In this document: positions 7,653 through 16,684 of the stretch, in pieces | How positions within the stretch are numbered: the stretch's first letter is position 1 | How the letters are laid out: each line of letters starts with the position of its first letter | Source of the DNA: Mogibacterium kristiansenii | GTDB taxonomy: Bacteria > Bacillota > Clostridia > Peptostreptococcales > Anaerovoracaceae | Direction of reading: 5' to 3' | Assembly (NCBI RefSeq): GCF_009695905.1 | Contig: NZ_VUNA01000006.1 | Location: 42,708 to 106,707 of the forward strand | DNA: 64,000 nt | The notes under the pieces: model-generated | What the model saw: only the letters and a program-made list of their open reading frames with translations | Told to the model about the DNA's origin: nothing | The model's database searches: none | Program-made: the position numbers and the translations under genes

Positions 7653-8222
7653 CTATCGATTTCGGAACACGAAATGCTGCACCGGTGTCTTCGCGCTGCG
7701 ATTGGTCTGACGCAAGGTCAACACCTCAAAAACACTCCCGGGCAACGCTTTCAGATATTCTTCCACCGCAGCCGCCTCTCTTGCGCCTTCCGGATGGCCG
7801 GGATAGGCCACGACGGAGATCACGCCTTTGGGTAAAACCAATTGGCAGGCCTGCTCCAGCGACCGCAGGGTCTCTTCTGTTTTTGTGGTAAGATCACAAT
7901 CCCCGCCGGGCAGATATCCCAAATTGTACATGATAAGCCGGGCCTCCGAAACGTATTTCGACAGATTCACATAGGAGTCCCCGTGTATCCTCACCCTTGG
8001 ATTCTCCCGGAATTTCTCCTGCAGCTCGTTGATTGCTTTTACCTGTATTTCAAACGCGTGCACCGCACCCTCTTCTCCCACGCACTCAGCCAAAAAGAGC
8101 GTGTCCAGTCCATGTCCTGCGGTGCAGTCCACGGCGACATCGCCCTTTCGGATATACTCTCGGAGAATTCGGTGCCCTCGCTCAGTGATAGAGAGTCCGA
8201 ACATGATTTCCTCCCGATTCAA
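7653..8222 (-). CDS. mnmM: tRNA-modifying SAM methyltransferase, MnmM/YtqB family
   Basis: A 189-residue class I methyltransferase. The SAM loop DCTAGHGLDTLFLA lies at about residues 32-45, followed by AFEIQ and a YNLGYLPGGD segment that marks the YtqB family. B. subtilis YtqB (MnmM) methylates the aminomethyl-thiouridine at the wobble position of certain tRNAs; that role is transferred by family. It is the last gene of the long minus-strand run, starting one base after the TPR gene's stop region, so the two are surely coupled. Older annotation would call it an rRNA methylase. Confidence 0.8.
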   Translation of the reverse strand: MNREEIMFGLSITERGHRILREYIRKGDVAVDCTAGHGLDTLFLAECVGEEGAVHAFEIQVKAINELQEKFRENPRVRIHGDSYVNLSKYVSEARLIMYNLGYLPGGDCDLTTKTEETLRSLEQACQLVLPKGVISVVAYPGHPEGAREAAAVEEYLKALPGSVFEVLTLRQTNRSAKTPVQHFVFRNR

Positions 8223-9278
8223 TTATTCTTCATTCTGCTCCCGGGCTTCTTCTTCCATTCCCTTCTGGACTACCCGGATTTTCTCAATGTACTTCTCAGC
8301 GTTCTTCCAATCCCCCAGAGACTGGAAGACTTCCACCAGCTCCGTCATCACCTGGATGTTGCTCGGACTCAGGCGAAGGGCATGCTTGTAGGCTTCCACG
8401 GACTGTTCCCCTTGTTCCATGCCGGCATAGGCCACGCCCAGGTAATACCAAAGCGGCCACCATTCGCTGTATTTTTCTTCATACAAGGTCAAAACGTCAA
8501 TTCCGTGCTGGAAGTCCCCGGACAGGATTCGGTTCACCGCATGCTCGATTTCCACCGCCTGCTCCATGGATTCCAGGCGATTCCCGATTTCTTCTCGCAT
8601 CTCCTGCATCTCATCTGCCGGAATCGGATCCATGGAGGAATCTCCATCTTCCTTTCGATCCCGACTGAGCTCCATGAACTCCTGCCAGGTAATCTGAGCT
8701 TTCGTGTACTGCCCCATGTTGGCATAGCTGTAGCCTAGAAAATAATATCCCATATCGAAGTCCGGATGGCGGATGGTCAGCTCCTCGAAAATGTCAAAGG
8801 CCTGCGCTTTGAACATTCCCACGTACGCCTCCTCGAGATCCTCCCGGTTATATGCATCGCTGCAGGCTCTTCCGTAAAGGTACAGGGCATCCCGGCTTCC
8901 CGGATTCAGCTGAAGGGCGGTTCGGAAATAGATGCAGGCCATCTCGTAATCGCCGCTGCCGCCGGCTTTCGCTCCCTCGGAAATCAGCACTTTCTCCGCA
9001 TTCTCTCCGTACATCCGACGAAGACAAGCCCGGTACGCTTCCGCATACCGAAAATCCGGATCCGCACCGATGACCCGAGCCATGCCCATGGCAATGGTCA
9101 GATTCGTGAAATTATCCGTCGCATCTCCCGTAATGGGCACCGGAATCCCGGTAAGAATATCCTTCAGATTGCCGGACTCCAAAAATCGTTCCGAAAGCTC
9201 ATCGAAAAGCAAATCTTTATTCTTCTCAATGAGAAACGAACGTATCTTATCCGATAAATCCAACTCCATATTATGCAT
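8223..9278 (-). CDS. TPR-repeat protein of unknown function
   Basis: A 351-residue cytoplasmic protein with no signal peptide. Several tetratricopeptide-like helical pairs are visible: about 107-140 (YFRTALQLNPGSRDALYLYGRA), 165-200 (YYFLGYSYANMGQYTKA), 265-310 (WYYLGVAYAGMEQGEQSVEAYKHAL) and 315-345. The N-terminal 90 residues carry no recognised domain. TPR proteins serve as protein-binding scaffolds. Its start overlaps the end of the degenerate radical-SAM gene by 8 bp, so the two are translationally coupled and may form a functional pair. Function is not inferable beyond that. Confidence 0.85.
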   Translation of the reverse strand: MHNMELDLSDKIRSFLIEKNKDLLFDELSERFLESGNLKDILTGIPVPITGDATDNFTNLTIAMGMARVIGADPDFRYAEAYRACLRRMYGENAEKVLISEGAKAGGSGDYEMACIYFRTALQLNPGSRDALYLYGRACSDAYNREDLEEAYVGMFKAQAFDIFEELTIRHPDFDMGYYFLGYSYANMGQYTKAQITWQEFMELSRDRKEDGDSSMDPIPADEMQEMREEIGNRLESMEQAVEIEHAVNRILSGDFQHGIDVLTLYEEKYSEWWPLWYYLGVAYAGMEQGEQSVEAYKHALRLSPSNIQVMTELVEVFQSLGDWKNAEKYIEKIRVVQKGMEEEAREQNEE

Positions 9279-10791
9279 TAATGTCCCATCCCTTTCGATC
9301 GAATATTTTTACTTTCTCATAAGAAAGATTCTGTTCCATGTCGCTGTGAAGAATTTCCTGGAGAACCGGCAGCTTTAGCGTCTCATTCATGGTATCGTAA
9401 AGCTCCGTCGCATACGCATAAAGAATCCGATAGAGATTCTCTTCCTTGTACATCATCTTCTCCATCTGATTCTTGGAAATATAGGCCTCCAACCCCTCCA
9501 GGAATGCGTACGGCTTCATCCGTCCGTCCAGCAGAATCTTCTGAATGGACTCTTCGAAGCCCCCGCTGTTCACGAACAGATTCAGAAGCTTTCCGATATT
9601 CTCGATTCGAATCAATTCCGTCGCCGGCATAAAATCATTTGCGATGACTTCATAAGGTGCCCGGCTCTGATAAGCATAACCGTACTGCTGGGCGTTTCTT
9701 CGAAGCTCTGTTCCCCGTTTCAGACGAAGCACCTTCAATTCCATGCGCGATGCCTTCAGATCAAAAATCTTATTAAAGGAGCGAGCGAACAGCGCCGGCG
9801 TCTCACAAGGAAGTCCGGCCCGAATCACCGTTGTAATCTCAACAGTTCCGTATTCCTGAAGACGGGATACGTTATACATCAGCTGATAGATGTTCGCCTT
9901 TCGTCCGGCTGCCGCCAGCGCCTCCGCATTGGTACTTTCCACATCGACATTGAATCGGAATTGACCTTCCCGGGCTGTTCCCAAAAGGCGCACGGTTTCC
10001 TCATCCAACAGATCTCCGTTTACATCAAATTCAAACGTGGTGATTCCGTTATCGTTGCTGATCAGATACTCCCAAATGCGATAGGCTCGGTCCCTGCTGT
10101 AATTAAACCATTTGTCCACGAACACGACACGCTGTACGTTCTTCACCAGAAAATACCGAAGTTCCGTACAAATCCGATTCAACGGCAAAGAGCGAATCTT
10201 TCCCGGATAGTATTGGGAATAGCCGCATCGATCCGGACACCCTCGGAAACTTTCATAATATGCTGTATCGCTCGGCTCCAGTTCCATGTTTTCATACGGA
10301 AACGGAAGTGTCTCGAAATCCACCGGTGCCGCCATCGGATTCACCTGAATCCGGTCATCCTGACGATATGCTAGGCCGGCAATATTTTCAAAATCAAACT
10401 CGTAGGTAAAAATCGTCCGAAGGAATTGGTACAGCACCGATTCCGGTTCGCCTCGGAATACGTAGTCGATTTCCGGGTGCTGTTCCATGAACTCCCGGGT
10501 ACCGAAGCTGACCTCCGTTCCGCCCATCACCATAATCGATGTCGGAACGGCCTTCTTCACCATCTCTGCGACTTCTGCAACCTTATCCACATTCATCATA
10601 TTGCAATGGAAATATACAATATTGTATTCGCCCCGAAGGATTTCCCGGAAAATATATCCCACATGATCTGTGGATTCATATTCCACCACATCCGTCTGGC
10701 ACGGCGCCTCTTCCACAACACTGTAGAGGTACTTCATTGACAGCTTCGTGTGAATGCAATCATTTTGAATTGTTGTAAGAAGAAGTCTCAT
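9271..10791 (-). CDS. B12-binding/radical-SAM-like protein with a broken cluster motif (DUF4080-like)
   Basis: About 506 residues. The N-terminal 120 residues have the Rossmann layout of cobalamin-binding domains (MGGTEVSFG). A central domain resembles the radical-SAM proteins that carry a C-terminal DUF4080 domain, and the C-terminus (about 360-490) matches that domain's character. The motif that should be C-x3-C-x2-C reads C185-PDR-C189-GY-S192: the third cluster ligand is serine, codon TCC at 10216-10218. Nearby family landmarks are also altered (VDKWFN, FNVDVESTN). It probably cannot bind a normal [4Fe-4S] cluster. I chose the ATG at 10791, with AGGTGA upstream overlapping the argS stop; a GTG at 10800 is possible. 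Confidence 0.8.
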   Translation of the reverse strand: MRLLLTTIQNDCIHTKLSMKYLYSVVEEAPCQTDVVEYESTDHVGYIFREILRGEYNIVYFHCNMMNVDKVAEVAEMVKKAVPTSIMVMGGTEVSFGTREFMEQHPEIDYVFRGEPESVLYQFLRTIFTYEFDFENIAGLAYRQDDRIQVNPMAAPVDFETLPFPYENMELEPSDTAYYESFRGCPDRCGYSQYYPGKIRSLPLNRICTELRYFLVKNVQRVVFVDKWFNYSRDRAYRIWEYLISNDNGITTFEFDVNGDLLDEETVRLLGTAREGQFRFNVDVESTNAEALAAAGRKANIYQLMYNVSRLQEYGTVEITTVIRAGLPCETPALFARSFNKIFDLKASRMELKVLRLKRGTELRRNAQQYGYAYQSRAPYEVIANDFMPATELIRIENIGKLLNLFVNSGGFEESIQKILLDGRMKPYAFLEGLEAYISKNQMEKMMYKEENLYRILYAYATELYDTMNETLKLPVLQEILHSDMEQNLSYEKVKIFDRKGWDINA

Positions 10792-10800
10792 GGATATCAC

Positions 10801-12522
10801 CTACATTCTTTCCGGCGCTTTGATGCCCAGAAGGTTCAAACAATTTGCAATAACGATGCGAGCCGACTCTACCAGAGCCAACTTCGCCACTTTCTCATCT
10901 TCATTGTCCACCAGGATGTGTTCATCGTGGTAGAACTTATTGAAGCTCTGTGCCACATCCACCAGATGACGGGTCAAAATGGACGGTTCATATTTATCCG
11001 CTGCATCCAGAATGATCTCCGGTACGCGGTAAATCAGCTTAATCAGGTTATACGCACTGTCGGATGTGATGTACTTCGCATCGAAATCCCCCTTGCGAAT
11101 CCGTGCCATTTCCTCCTCGGTGGCATTGCGGAGGACGCTGCAAGCTCTGGCATGAGTGTACTGAACGTACGGACCGGTCTCACCGTCGAAGTTCAGCACC
11201 TTGTCCCAATTAAATACATAATCCTTGATGCGGTTGTTGGACAGCTCCTGGAAAATTACGGCACCGATACCGACTTCCTTTGCCACTTCGTCCACATCGA
11301 TTCCCTGCGGATTCTTCTCTTTCATGATTTCCGCAGTCTTCTGAACCGCTTCGTTCAGAACATCTTCCAGGAATACCACGTTGCCCTTACGGGTGGAGAG
11401 GGTAGCGCCGCCTTCTAGGCTTACCAGACCGAATGGGATGTGGATGCAGTCTTTCTGCCATTCTTTTCCCATCAGCTCCAGGACCTTCTTCCACTGCTTA
11501 AAGTGGAGGTTCTGCTGAGATGCTACCACGTAGATGCACTTATCGAAGTTGTAGTGCTCTTTTCGATAAATCGCTGCGGCGATATCTCTGGTTGCATACA
11601 GGCTGGAACCATCGGACTTGGTGATGATTGCCGGTGTCATTCCGTACGGCTCCAGGTCTACAATCTGAGCACCTCTAGATTCTACCAGCAGCTTCTTTTC
11701 CTTCAGTTCTTCGATAACCGCCGGCATCTTATCGGAGTAGAAGCTCTCTCCGGCATAGGAATCAAATGTGATTCCCAGCATATCATACACGCGGTTGAAT
11801 TCCTGCAGGCTCAGTTCCCGGAAGCGCTTCCAGAGACGAACCTCTTCTTCCTCGCCATTTTCCAGTTTCACAAAAGCTTCTCTCGCCTCGTCGTCCAAAG
11901 ACGGATCGTTTTCTGCCTCCCGGTGGAAACGGGTGTAGTACCCCAGCAGCGCCTTGATTGGATCCTTTTCCAGTTCCTCTTCACTGCCCCACTTGCGGTA
12001 TGCCACAATCATCTTGCCGAACTGAGTTCCGTAATCTCCCAGATGGTTGATTCGAATCACGTCATAGCCGATTTCATCGTACAGCTTGTAGATTGCATTA
12101 CCGATAACGGTACTTCTGATATGTCCGATATGGAACGGCTTTGCGATGTTCGGGGAAGAGTATTCCACGATTACCGGGCGATGCTGTCCCACTTCCGATC
12201 TGCCGTAATCCTTGCCCTGAGTCAGCACATCCTCCGTCAGAGTCTGCGCATATTCCTTCTTATCCAGGAACATGTTCACATAGGCATTTACCGGCTGAAC
12301 CTTTTCAAAAATGCCGGCACCTTCGATTCTTGCAGCCACATCCTGTGCAATCAGCGGCGGTGCTTTCCGCAATGTTTTCGCCAAACGGAAGCAAGGGAAC
12401 GCATAGTCTCCCATCTTGGTGTCTCCCGGAATTTCAATCCACTCCAGGATTTCCTCCGGTGTCATATTCAACGCTTCGTCTTCTGCAATAATTTCAGCAA
12501 TTTTCTTTTTGTAATCGATCAT
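10801..12522 (-). CDS. argS: Arginyl-tRNA synthetase
   Basis: A 573-residue class I synthetase that charges tRNA-Arg. The N-terminal Add-1 domain covers residues 1-110. HIGH is at 131-134 within the SSPNIAKPFHIGHIRST block. The degenerate second signature (LSTRKGN) and the C-terminal DALR anticodon-binding domain (from about 455, YTHARACSVLR) are all present at normal length. Its ATG directly follows the DUF523 gene's stop codon, and its own stop abuts the radical-SAM-like gene, so it belongs to a tight operon. No T-box leader is possible here because there is no intergenic space. Confidence 0.97.
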   Translation of the reverse strand: MIDYKKKIAEIIAEDEALNMTPEEILEWIEIPGDTKMGDYAFPCFRLAKTLRKAPPLIAQDVAARIEGAGIFEKVQPVNAYVNMFLDKKEYAQTLTEDVLTQGKDYGRSEVGQHRPVIVEYSSPNIAKPFHIGHIRSTVIGNAIYKLYDEIGYDVIRINHLGDYGTQFGKMIVAYRKWGSEEELEKDPIKALLGYYTRFHREAENDPSLDDEAREAFVKLENGEEEEVRLWKRFRELSLQEFNRVYDMLGITFDSYAGESFYSDKMPAVIEELKEKKLLVESRGAQIVDLEPYGMTPAIITKSDGSSLYATRDIAAAIYRKEHYNFDKCIYVVASQQNLHFKQWKKVLELMGKEWQKDCIHIPFGLVSLEGGATLSTRKGNVVFLEDVLNEAVQKTAEIMKEKNPQGIDVDEVAKEVGIGAVIFQELSNNRIKDYVFNWDKVLNFDGETGPYVQYTHARACSVLRNATEEEMARIRKGDFDAKYITSDSAYNLIKLIYRVPEIILDAADKYEPSILTRHLVDVAQSFNKFYHDEHILVDNEDEKVAKLALVESARIVIANCLNLLGIKAPERM

Positions 12523-12984
12523 TTACTGTTCTCCGTTCTCTCTAATTACATTTTCTGTTCCTGCGGGAATCTCGTTTTCCCGAAGCAATCGGGCAAAAAT
12601 ACCATCCCCCGGGATTAAGGTCCCGTCAAAATGGCCGTTGTAAATCTGCCCCACGCCGCAAGAAGGACTTCTCGCCTGAAGGATGGCCCCTTCCAGGGCT
12701 TCCCCCATCTGTTCAGCAGCTTTCTGCGCATCCCGGAAGCAGATCGCCGCTCCCCGGACGTATTCGGCGGTAACGTCCACACCGTTTCGGTTCACCACTC
12801 GGCATTCTCCGTTCTGTTCCACGATTTCCGCCGGAACCCGCGGAGTGGGAAGCCCCCCGGCACATTCCGGACACACGCCGAAATAAGAATGTTCATGTGA
12901 GAATTTTACCACATCTTCCGAGCGATTGTTACCCCCATTATACTTGCAGTTCTCTCCCAGAAGACATTTACTGATAATATACAT
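12523..12984 (-). CDS. DUF523 protein, TudS-like thiouracil desulfurase family
   Basis: A 153-residue protein of the DUF523 family. Conserved cysteines are at C7 and C13 (KCLLGENCKYNGG), C38 and C41 (CPECAGG) and C109 (SPSCG). Characterised members of this family, such as TudS, use a three-cysteine [4Fe-4S] cluster to remove sulfur from thiouracil; the role here is inferred. It sits 3 bp after mutS2 and abuts argS, next to RNA-modification and nucleic-acid genes, which would suit recycling of thiolated nucleobases. Confidence in the family is high; confidence in the substrate is low. Confidence 0.8.
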   Translation of the reverse strand: MYIISKCLLGENCKYNGGNNRSEDVVKFSHEHSYFGVCPECAGGLPTPRVPAEIVEQNGECRVVNRNGVDVTAEYVRGAAICFRDAQKAAEQMGEALEGAILQARSPSCGVGQIYNGHFDGTLIPGDGIFARLLRENEIPAGTENVIRENGEQ

Positions 12985-12987
12985 GCA

Positions 12988-15369
12988 TTACTCCTTCAGC
13001 TCTACCACCGTCGCACCTTCTCCGCCCTGATTGTACGGAGCACCTTTAAAGCCCTTTACGCATCGGTTGTGTTTCAAGGCATCCCGCAGTCCCTTCTTCA
13101 GAATACCTTCTCCTCGGCCGTGAACCACCGTCACGCTCCGCAGACCTGCAAGGTATGCATCGTCCAGATATTTCTCCATTTCCATTCGAGCATCATCCAG
13201 ATTTTTTCCAATCAGATTGATGCTCATCGGCACACTTCGCGTCTTCCGAGTCTTGATCTGATTATACTGTCTCTTCTTTCGCTCCTTGTTTCCGGCCTTT
13301 TCGCTCTCAATCAGCATCAGGTTTTTCACGTTCACGCCGGTCTTCAAGGCGCCGATCTGCACCATCAGGTTTCCGCGATTGTCCGGAAGGGATACCACCT
13401 CGCCATTTTGATTCAGCGACATCACCTTCACCCGCGTTCCGATTTTCAGCTGATCCGGGCGAATCGGCTTTCCTTCCTTCTCTGCCGGAATTGCCGCCGG
13501 CTTATCCCGGTACTTCTTTTCGGCTTCCCGAAGTCTCCGCCGGCTTTCCGCCACTTTGTTCACCTGGTGACCCTTGGATTCGTCCTTCATCCGCTTCAGC
13601 TCTTCCCGGATATCCTCCACCGTGTCCTCGGTTTCTTTTAGGATGCCTTTCGCCTGATTTCGAGCATCCTCCAGGATTTTCGCCTTCTCTTGCTCGGCCA
13701 AGCGAATCTGAGCTTCCGCTTCCTGCAGCCGCTGCTCCGCTTCCTCCTTAATCCGATTGGCTTCCTCGGTAATCCGTTCCGCTTCTTTTCGCTCTTCCTC
13801 TACCCGAGTTACCGCATCCTCGAAATTCAGCTCGTTCTCTCCCAGAAGGGCTTCCGCTCTTCGGAGGATTTTATCTTCCAGACCAAGCTTTCTCGAAATT
13901 TCAAAGGCGTTGGACTTTCCCGGCAGGCCGACTCGAAGGTGATAGGTGGGAGACAGCGTCTCCACATCGAACTCCATGGATGCGTTTTCCACTTCCGGGG
14001 TACTCAGCGCATACTTCTTCAGCTCCGTGTAATGGGTAGTAGCCACCACCAAAGCCCCGCGCTTCCGAAGTTCTTCCAGCTCGGCGATACCCAGCGCCGC
14101 ACCTTCTGCCGGATCCGTTCCGGAACCCAGCTCATCCAGCAGTACCAAAGATTTCTCATTTACCGTCCGAAAGATTTCCGTGATGTTCTTCATATGAGCA
14201 GAAAACGTACTGAGACTCTGCTCGATGCTTTGCTCATCTCCGATATCCGCAAACACTTCCTCCAACACCGGAAGCCGGCTTTCCTCGGAACACGGTACGT
14301 GCAGGCCGCTCTGTGCCATTAAAATAAAGAGTCCGATAGTCTTTAAGGTGACCGTCTTACCGCCGGTGTTCGGGCCGGTAATCAGGAGGGTTTTCCAATT
14401 TTCTCCCAAAGATACATTGATGGGAACCACCTTGTCCGCCGGAATCAGCGGGTGGCGGCCATGATATATTTCCAGAATCCCCTCTGTGTTCATCCGAGGC
14501 TCAAAGGCATTCATCTGAATGGACAGCTTTCCCTTTGCGCTGATGAAATCCAGCTCCAGAAGAAGCTTCTGGTTATTGTTCAATCCGTGGAAATGTTCCG
14601 CTACCCGGCCGGAGAACACCTCCAGAATTCGGGTAATTTCTGCCTGTTCCGCCAGATCCAATTCCCGCAGCTCGTTGTTCATATTTACAACAGACTGCGG
14701 TTCGATGAATAAGGTGGATCCGCTCTGGGACTGGTCGTGGACCAATCCCGGAAACATGTTCGCATACTCCCGCTTTACCGGGATGACGTATCGGCCGTTT
14801 CGCATGGTGACAATCGCTTCCTGCAGGAATTTCTGTGCGGAAGAGGTACTCACGGTCTTGTTCAGCCGATTCCGAATGCTTTCATTCTTATTGCGAATTT
14901 CTTTTCGAATACGTTTCAGCTCCGGTGAAGCGCTGTCCGCCATCTCATCCTCCGACAAAACGCAGCGGTCGATGTCCTTTTCCAGTTCATCCACTCGTTC
15001 CAGCAGATTGCCGATTTCCTGAAGGGTCGGAATCTCCGGAACGTCTTCTGTCAGGAATGTTTTTACCTCTCTGGCAATCTGAAGACAAACCCTCACCTGC
15101 AGCAGTTCCCGCATGTTCAGCACCCGACCTTTTCGAGCCATCTTCAGAATGCGGCTCAGGTCTGGAAATGCTCCCACCGGAATATTTCCCTTATACAGAA
15201 TAACGGAAACTGCTTCCGTAGTTTCCGTCTGTGCGTCCTGAATTGCATGCAGGTGGGTCATCGGTTCCAACTTTGAAATTCGTTCCTTCGTCAGTTCGGA
15301 ACCGGCCTGTTCTGCAAGCATCTCCAATATTCTGTTGTATTCCAGCAGCTTAATCGTTCTACTGTTCAT
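12988..15369 (-). CDS. mutS2: MutS2 family protein, endonuclease/ribosome-rescue ATPase
   Basis: A 793-residue MutS-related ATPase lacking the mismatch-recognition domain. The ATPase core has Walker A GPNTGGKT (about 335) and the DELGSGTDP block. A long charged coiled coil (about 515-640) follows, then a KOW-like segment and a C-terminal Smr nuclease domain with VTVVHGRGEG. In B. subtilis MutS2 acts on recombination intermediates and in splitting collided ribosomes. Its start overlaps the end of zapA by 11 bp. Length and domain order are normal. Confidence 0.96.
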   Translation of the reverse strand: MNSRTIKLLEYNRILEMLAEQAGSELTKERISKLEPMTHLHAIQDAQTETTEAVSVILYKGNIPVGAFPDLSRILKMARKGRVLNMRELLQVRVCLQIAREVKTFLTEDVPEIPTLQEIGNLLERVDELEKDIDRCVLSEDEMADSASPELKRIRKEIRNKNESIRNRLNKTVSTSSAQKFLQEAIVTMRNGRYVIPVKREYANMFPGLVHDQSQSGSTLFIEPQSVVNMNNELRELDLAEQAEITRILEVFSGRVAEHFHGLNNNQKLLLELDFISAKGKLSIQMNAFEPRMNTEGILEIYHGRHPLIPADKVVPINVSLGENWKTLLITGPNTGGKTVTLKTIGLFILMAQSGLHVPCSEESRLPVLEEVFADIGDEQSIEQSLSTFSAHMKNITEIFRTVNEKSLVLLDELGSGTDPAEGAALGIAELEELRKRGALVVATTHYTELKKYALSTPEVENASMEFDVETLSPTYHLRVGLPGKSNAFEISRKLGLEDKILRRAEALLGENELNFEDAVTRVEEERKEAERITEEANRIKEEAEQRLQEAEAQIRLAEQEKAKILEDARNQAKGILKETEDTVEDIREELKRMKDESKGHQVNKVAESRRRLREAEKKYRDKPAAIPAEKEGKPIRPDQLKIGTRVKVMSLNQNGEVVSLPDNRGNLMVQIGALKTGVNVKNLMLIESEKAGNKERKKRQYNQIKTRKTRSVPMSINLIGKNLDDARMEMEKYLDDAYLAGLRSVTVVHGRGEGILKKGLRDALKHNRCVKGFKGAPYNQGGEGATVVELKE

Positions 15370-15841
15370 CTTCTTCCCTAAACTTTTTCAAGCTTCTCAG
15401 CTCATTCTTAAGGTTCACATTTTCCATCTGGAGATCGAAGTATGCATTCTCCATCTCGGTGCATTTCGCCTGAAGATTCTTGTACTTCTCGCTGTCCTGA
15501 ATCTGTCTGTCGGAATCATCGTTCATCTGTTCCTTCAGATCCGTCACCTGTTTCTTCGCATTTTCCCAAAGGGTAATGTAATGCTGAACATCGTTGTCCA
15601 ACTGGTGATTCTCTGTCTGAAGCTTCAGCAGAAGATCGCTGTTCTCCATCAGTTTCTCCGCAATATTAATTGCTGTCAGCACGGCACATTTGTAATTCGG
15701 ATTGGAATTCAATGCCCGGCTGGTCCGTCTCAGTTCATCATCCACGAACTTGGCAATTTCCTTAATCTTATCTTCGCTCTTCTCTCCAGAAAGCACGTAA
15801 TCAGCGCCACAAATCGTTACATCCGCTCTGCACTTGTCCAT
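15359..15841 (-). CDS. zapA: Cell division protein ZapA
   Basis: A 160-residue ZapA-family protein that bundles FtsZ filaments at midcell. The N-terminal globular ZapA domain (about 1-75, with the VDDELRRTS helix and the AVLTAINIAEKL helix) is followed by a long coiled coil (about 75-155). The coiled-coil region is longer than in the compact gamma-proteobacterial ZapA, as is common in Firmicutes. The gene is two genes downstream of ftsZ and overlaps mutS2, as in many Clostridia. Confidence 0.9.
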   Translation of the reverse strand: MDKCRADVTICGADYVLSGEKSEDKIKEIAKFVDDELRRTSRALNSNPNYKCAVLTAINIAEKLMENSDLLLKLQTENHQLDNDVQHYITLWENAKKQVTDLKEQMNDDSDRQIQDSEKYKNLQAKCTEMENAYFDLQMENVNLKNELRSLKKFREEDEQ

Positions 15842-15880
15842 AGTCTGCTCCTCTGTTCTTTATCAATAACTTGTATTCTT

Positions 15881-16672
15881 CTATATGTTGCGCACTCGTT
15901 CGTACATCAATATGCCCGCCGATACAGCTGCGTTCAGGGACTCGATTCCACCGTACATGGGCAGCGTCACCCGTATATCCGAGGCTTCAATCAATTCATC
16001 TCCGATGCCATTTCCTTCATTTCCGATTACCAGAAAAACATCTTGTCTCAGGTCGCAATCGTAATACGGAATTCCGCCGTCCGGTGTGGTCACCGCAATG
16101 CGCTTTCCGTAATCATGTGCCAACTTCACCAGTTCCCGCCTATCGGATAAAGGAACAATCGGTACATCAAAAATCATGCCCGCTGTCGCACGAAGGACTT
16201 TCGGAGAATACACATCGCCCGTTCCCTTCATGGTCACAATTGCATCATATCCCGCTGCCACTGCGGTCCGAATGATTGTCCCGATATTACCCGGATCCTG
16301 AAGGCGATCCAGCACCACGCAATTGCTGCCCGGTCGAAAACAGTTTTCGAATTGACTTTCATCCACAACCGGTCGATCTACAATTGCCAGAAGGCCGACA
16401 CCGTTTCTCGCATCCGTAATCTTCTCAAAAAGGAACGCATCCACCCGTTCTACTCGAACGCCTCGCGTAGAGAGCTCCTCCATCCAAGGTTCGGAAGGAT
16501 AGATATCCGAAATCAGAAGAGCATCCATACAGATGCCCTTCTGAACAGCTTCTCGTATCAAGTTGCTTCCTTCAATAATCATCTGACCGGAAGCGTCTCT
16601 CTTTTTCTTCTGCTGTAATTTCCGAATGCGCTTAATCAGCGGATTTTTTTCTGAACAAATCACTTCACTCAT
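15881..16672 (-). CDS. TrmH/SpoU family RNA 2'-O-methyltransferase
   Basis: A 263-residue SPOUT methyltransferase. An N-terminal RNA-binding segment (1-95; repeats of lysines at 18-25) precedes the knotted SpoU domain. Its three motifs are visible: LQDPGNIGTIIRTA (about 127), the IGNEGNGI loop (about 212) and LPMYGGIESLNAAVSAGIL (about 238). Members methylate ribose 2'-OH groups in 23S rRNA or tRNA; the target here cannot be read from sequence. It lies 12 bp after ftsZ and 39 bp before zapA, so it probably rides the division operon's transcript. Confidence 0.92.
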   Translation of the reverse strand: MSEVICSEKNPLIKRIRKLQQKKKRDASGQMIIEGSNLIREAVQKGICMDALLISDIYPSEPWMEELSTRGVRVERVDAFLFEKITDARNGVGLLAIVDRPVVDESQFENCFRPGSNCVVLDRLQDPGNIGTIIRTAVAAGYDAIVTMKGTGDVYSPKVLRATAGMIFDVPIVPLSDRRELVKLAHDYGKRIAVTTPDGGIPYYDCDLRQDVFLVIGNEGNGIGDELIEASDIRVTLPMYGGIESLNAAVSAGILMYERVRNI

Positions 16673-16684
16673 AATTGAAATCGA

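Noticed and set aside
5231..7891. Very long plus-strand open frame antisense to nrdD
   Set aside because: It mirrors codon bias of the real gene on the other strand; the protein has no recognisable domains, and nrdD is unambiguous.
12988..13100. T-box or other riboswitch upstream of argS
   Set aside because: The preceding genes abut argS, leaving no leader for such a structure.
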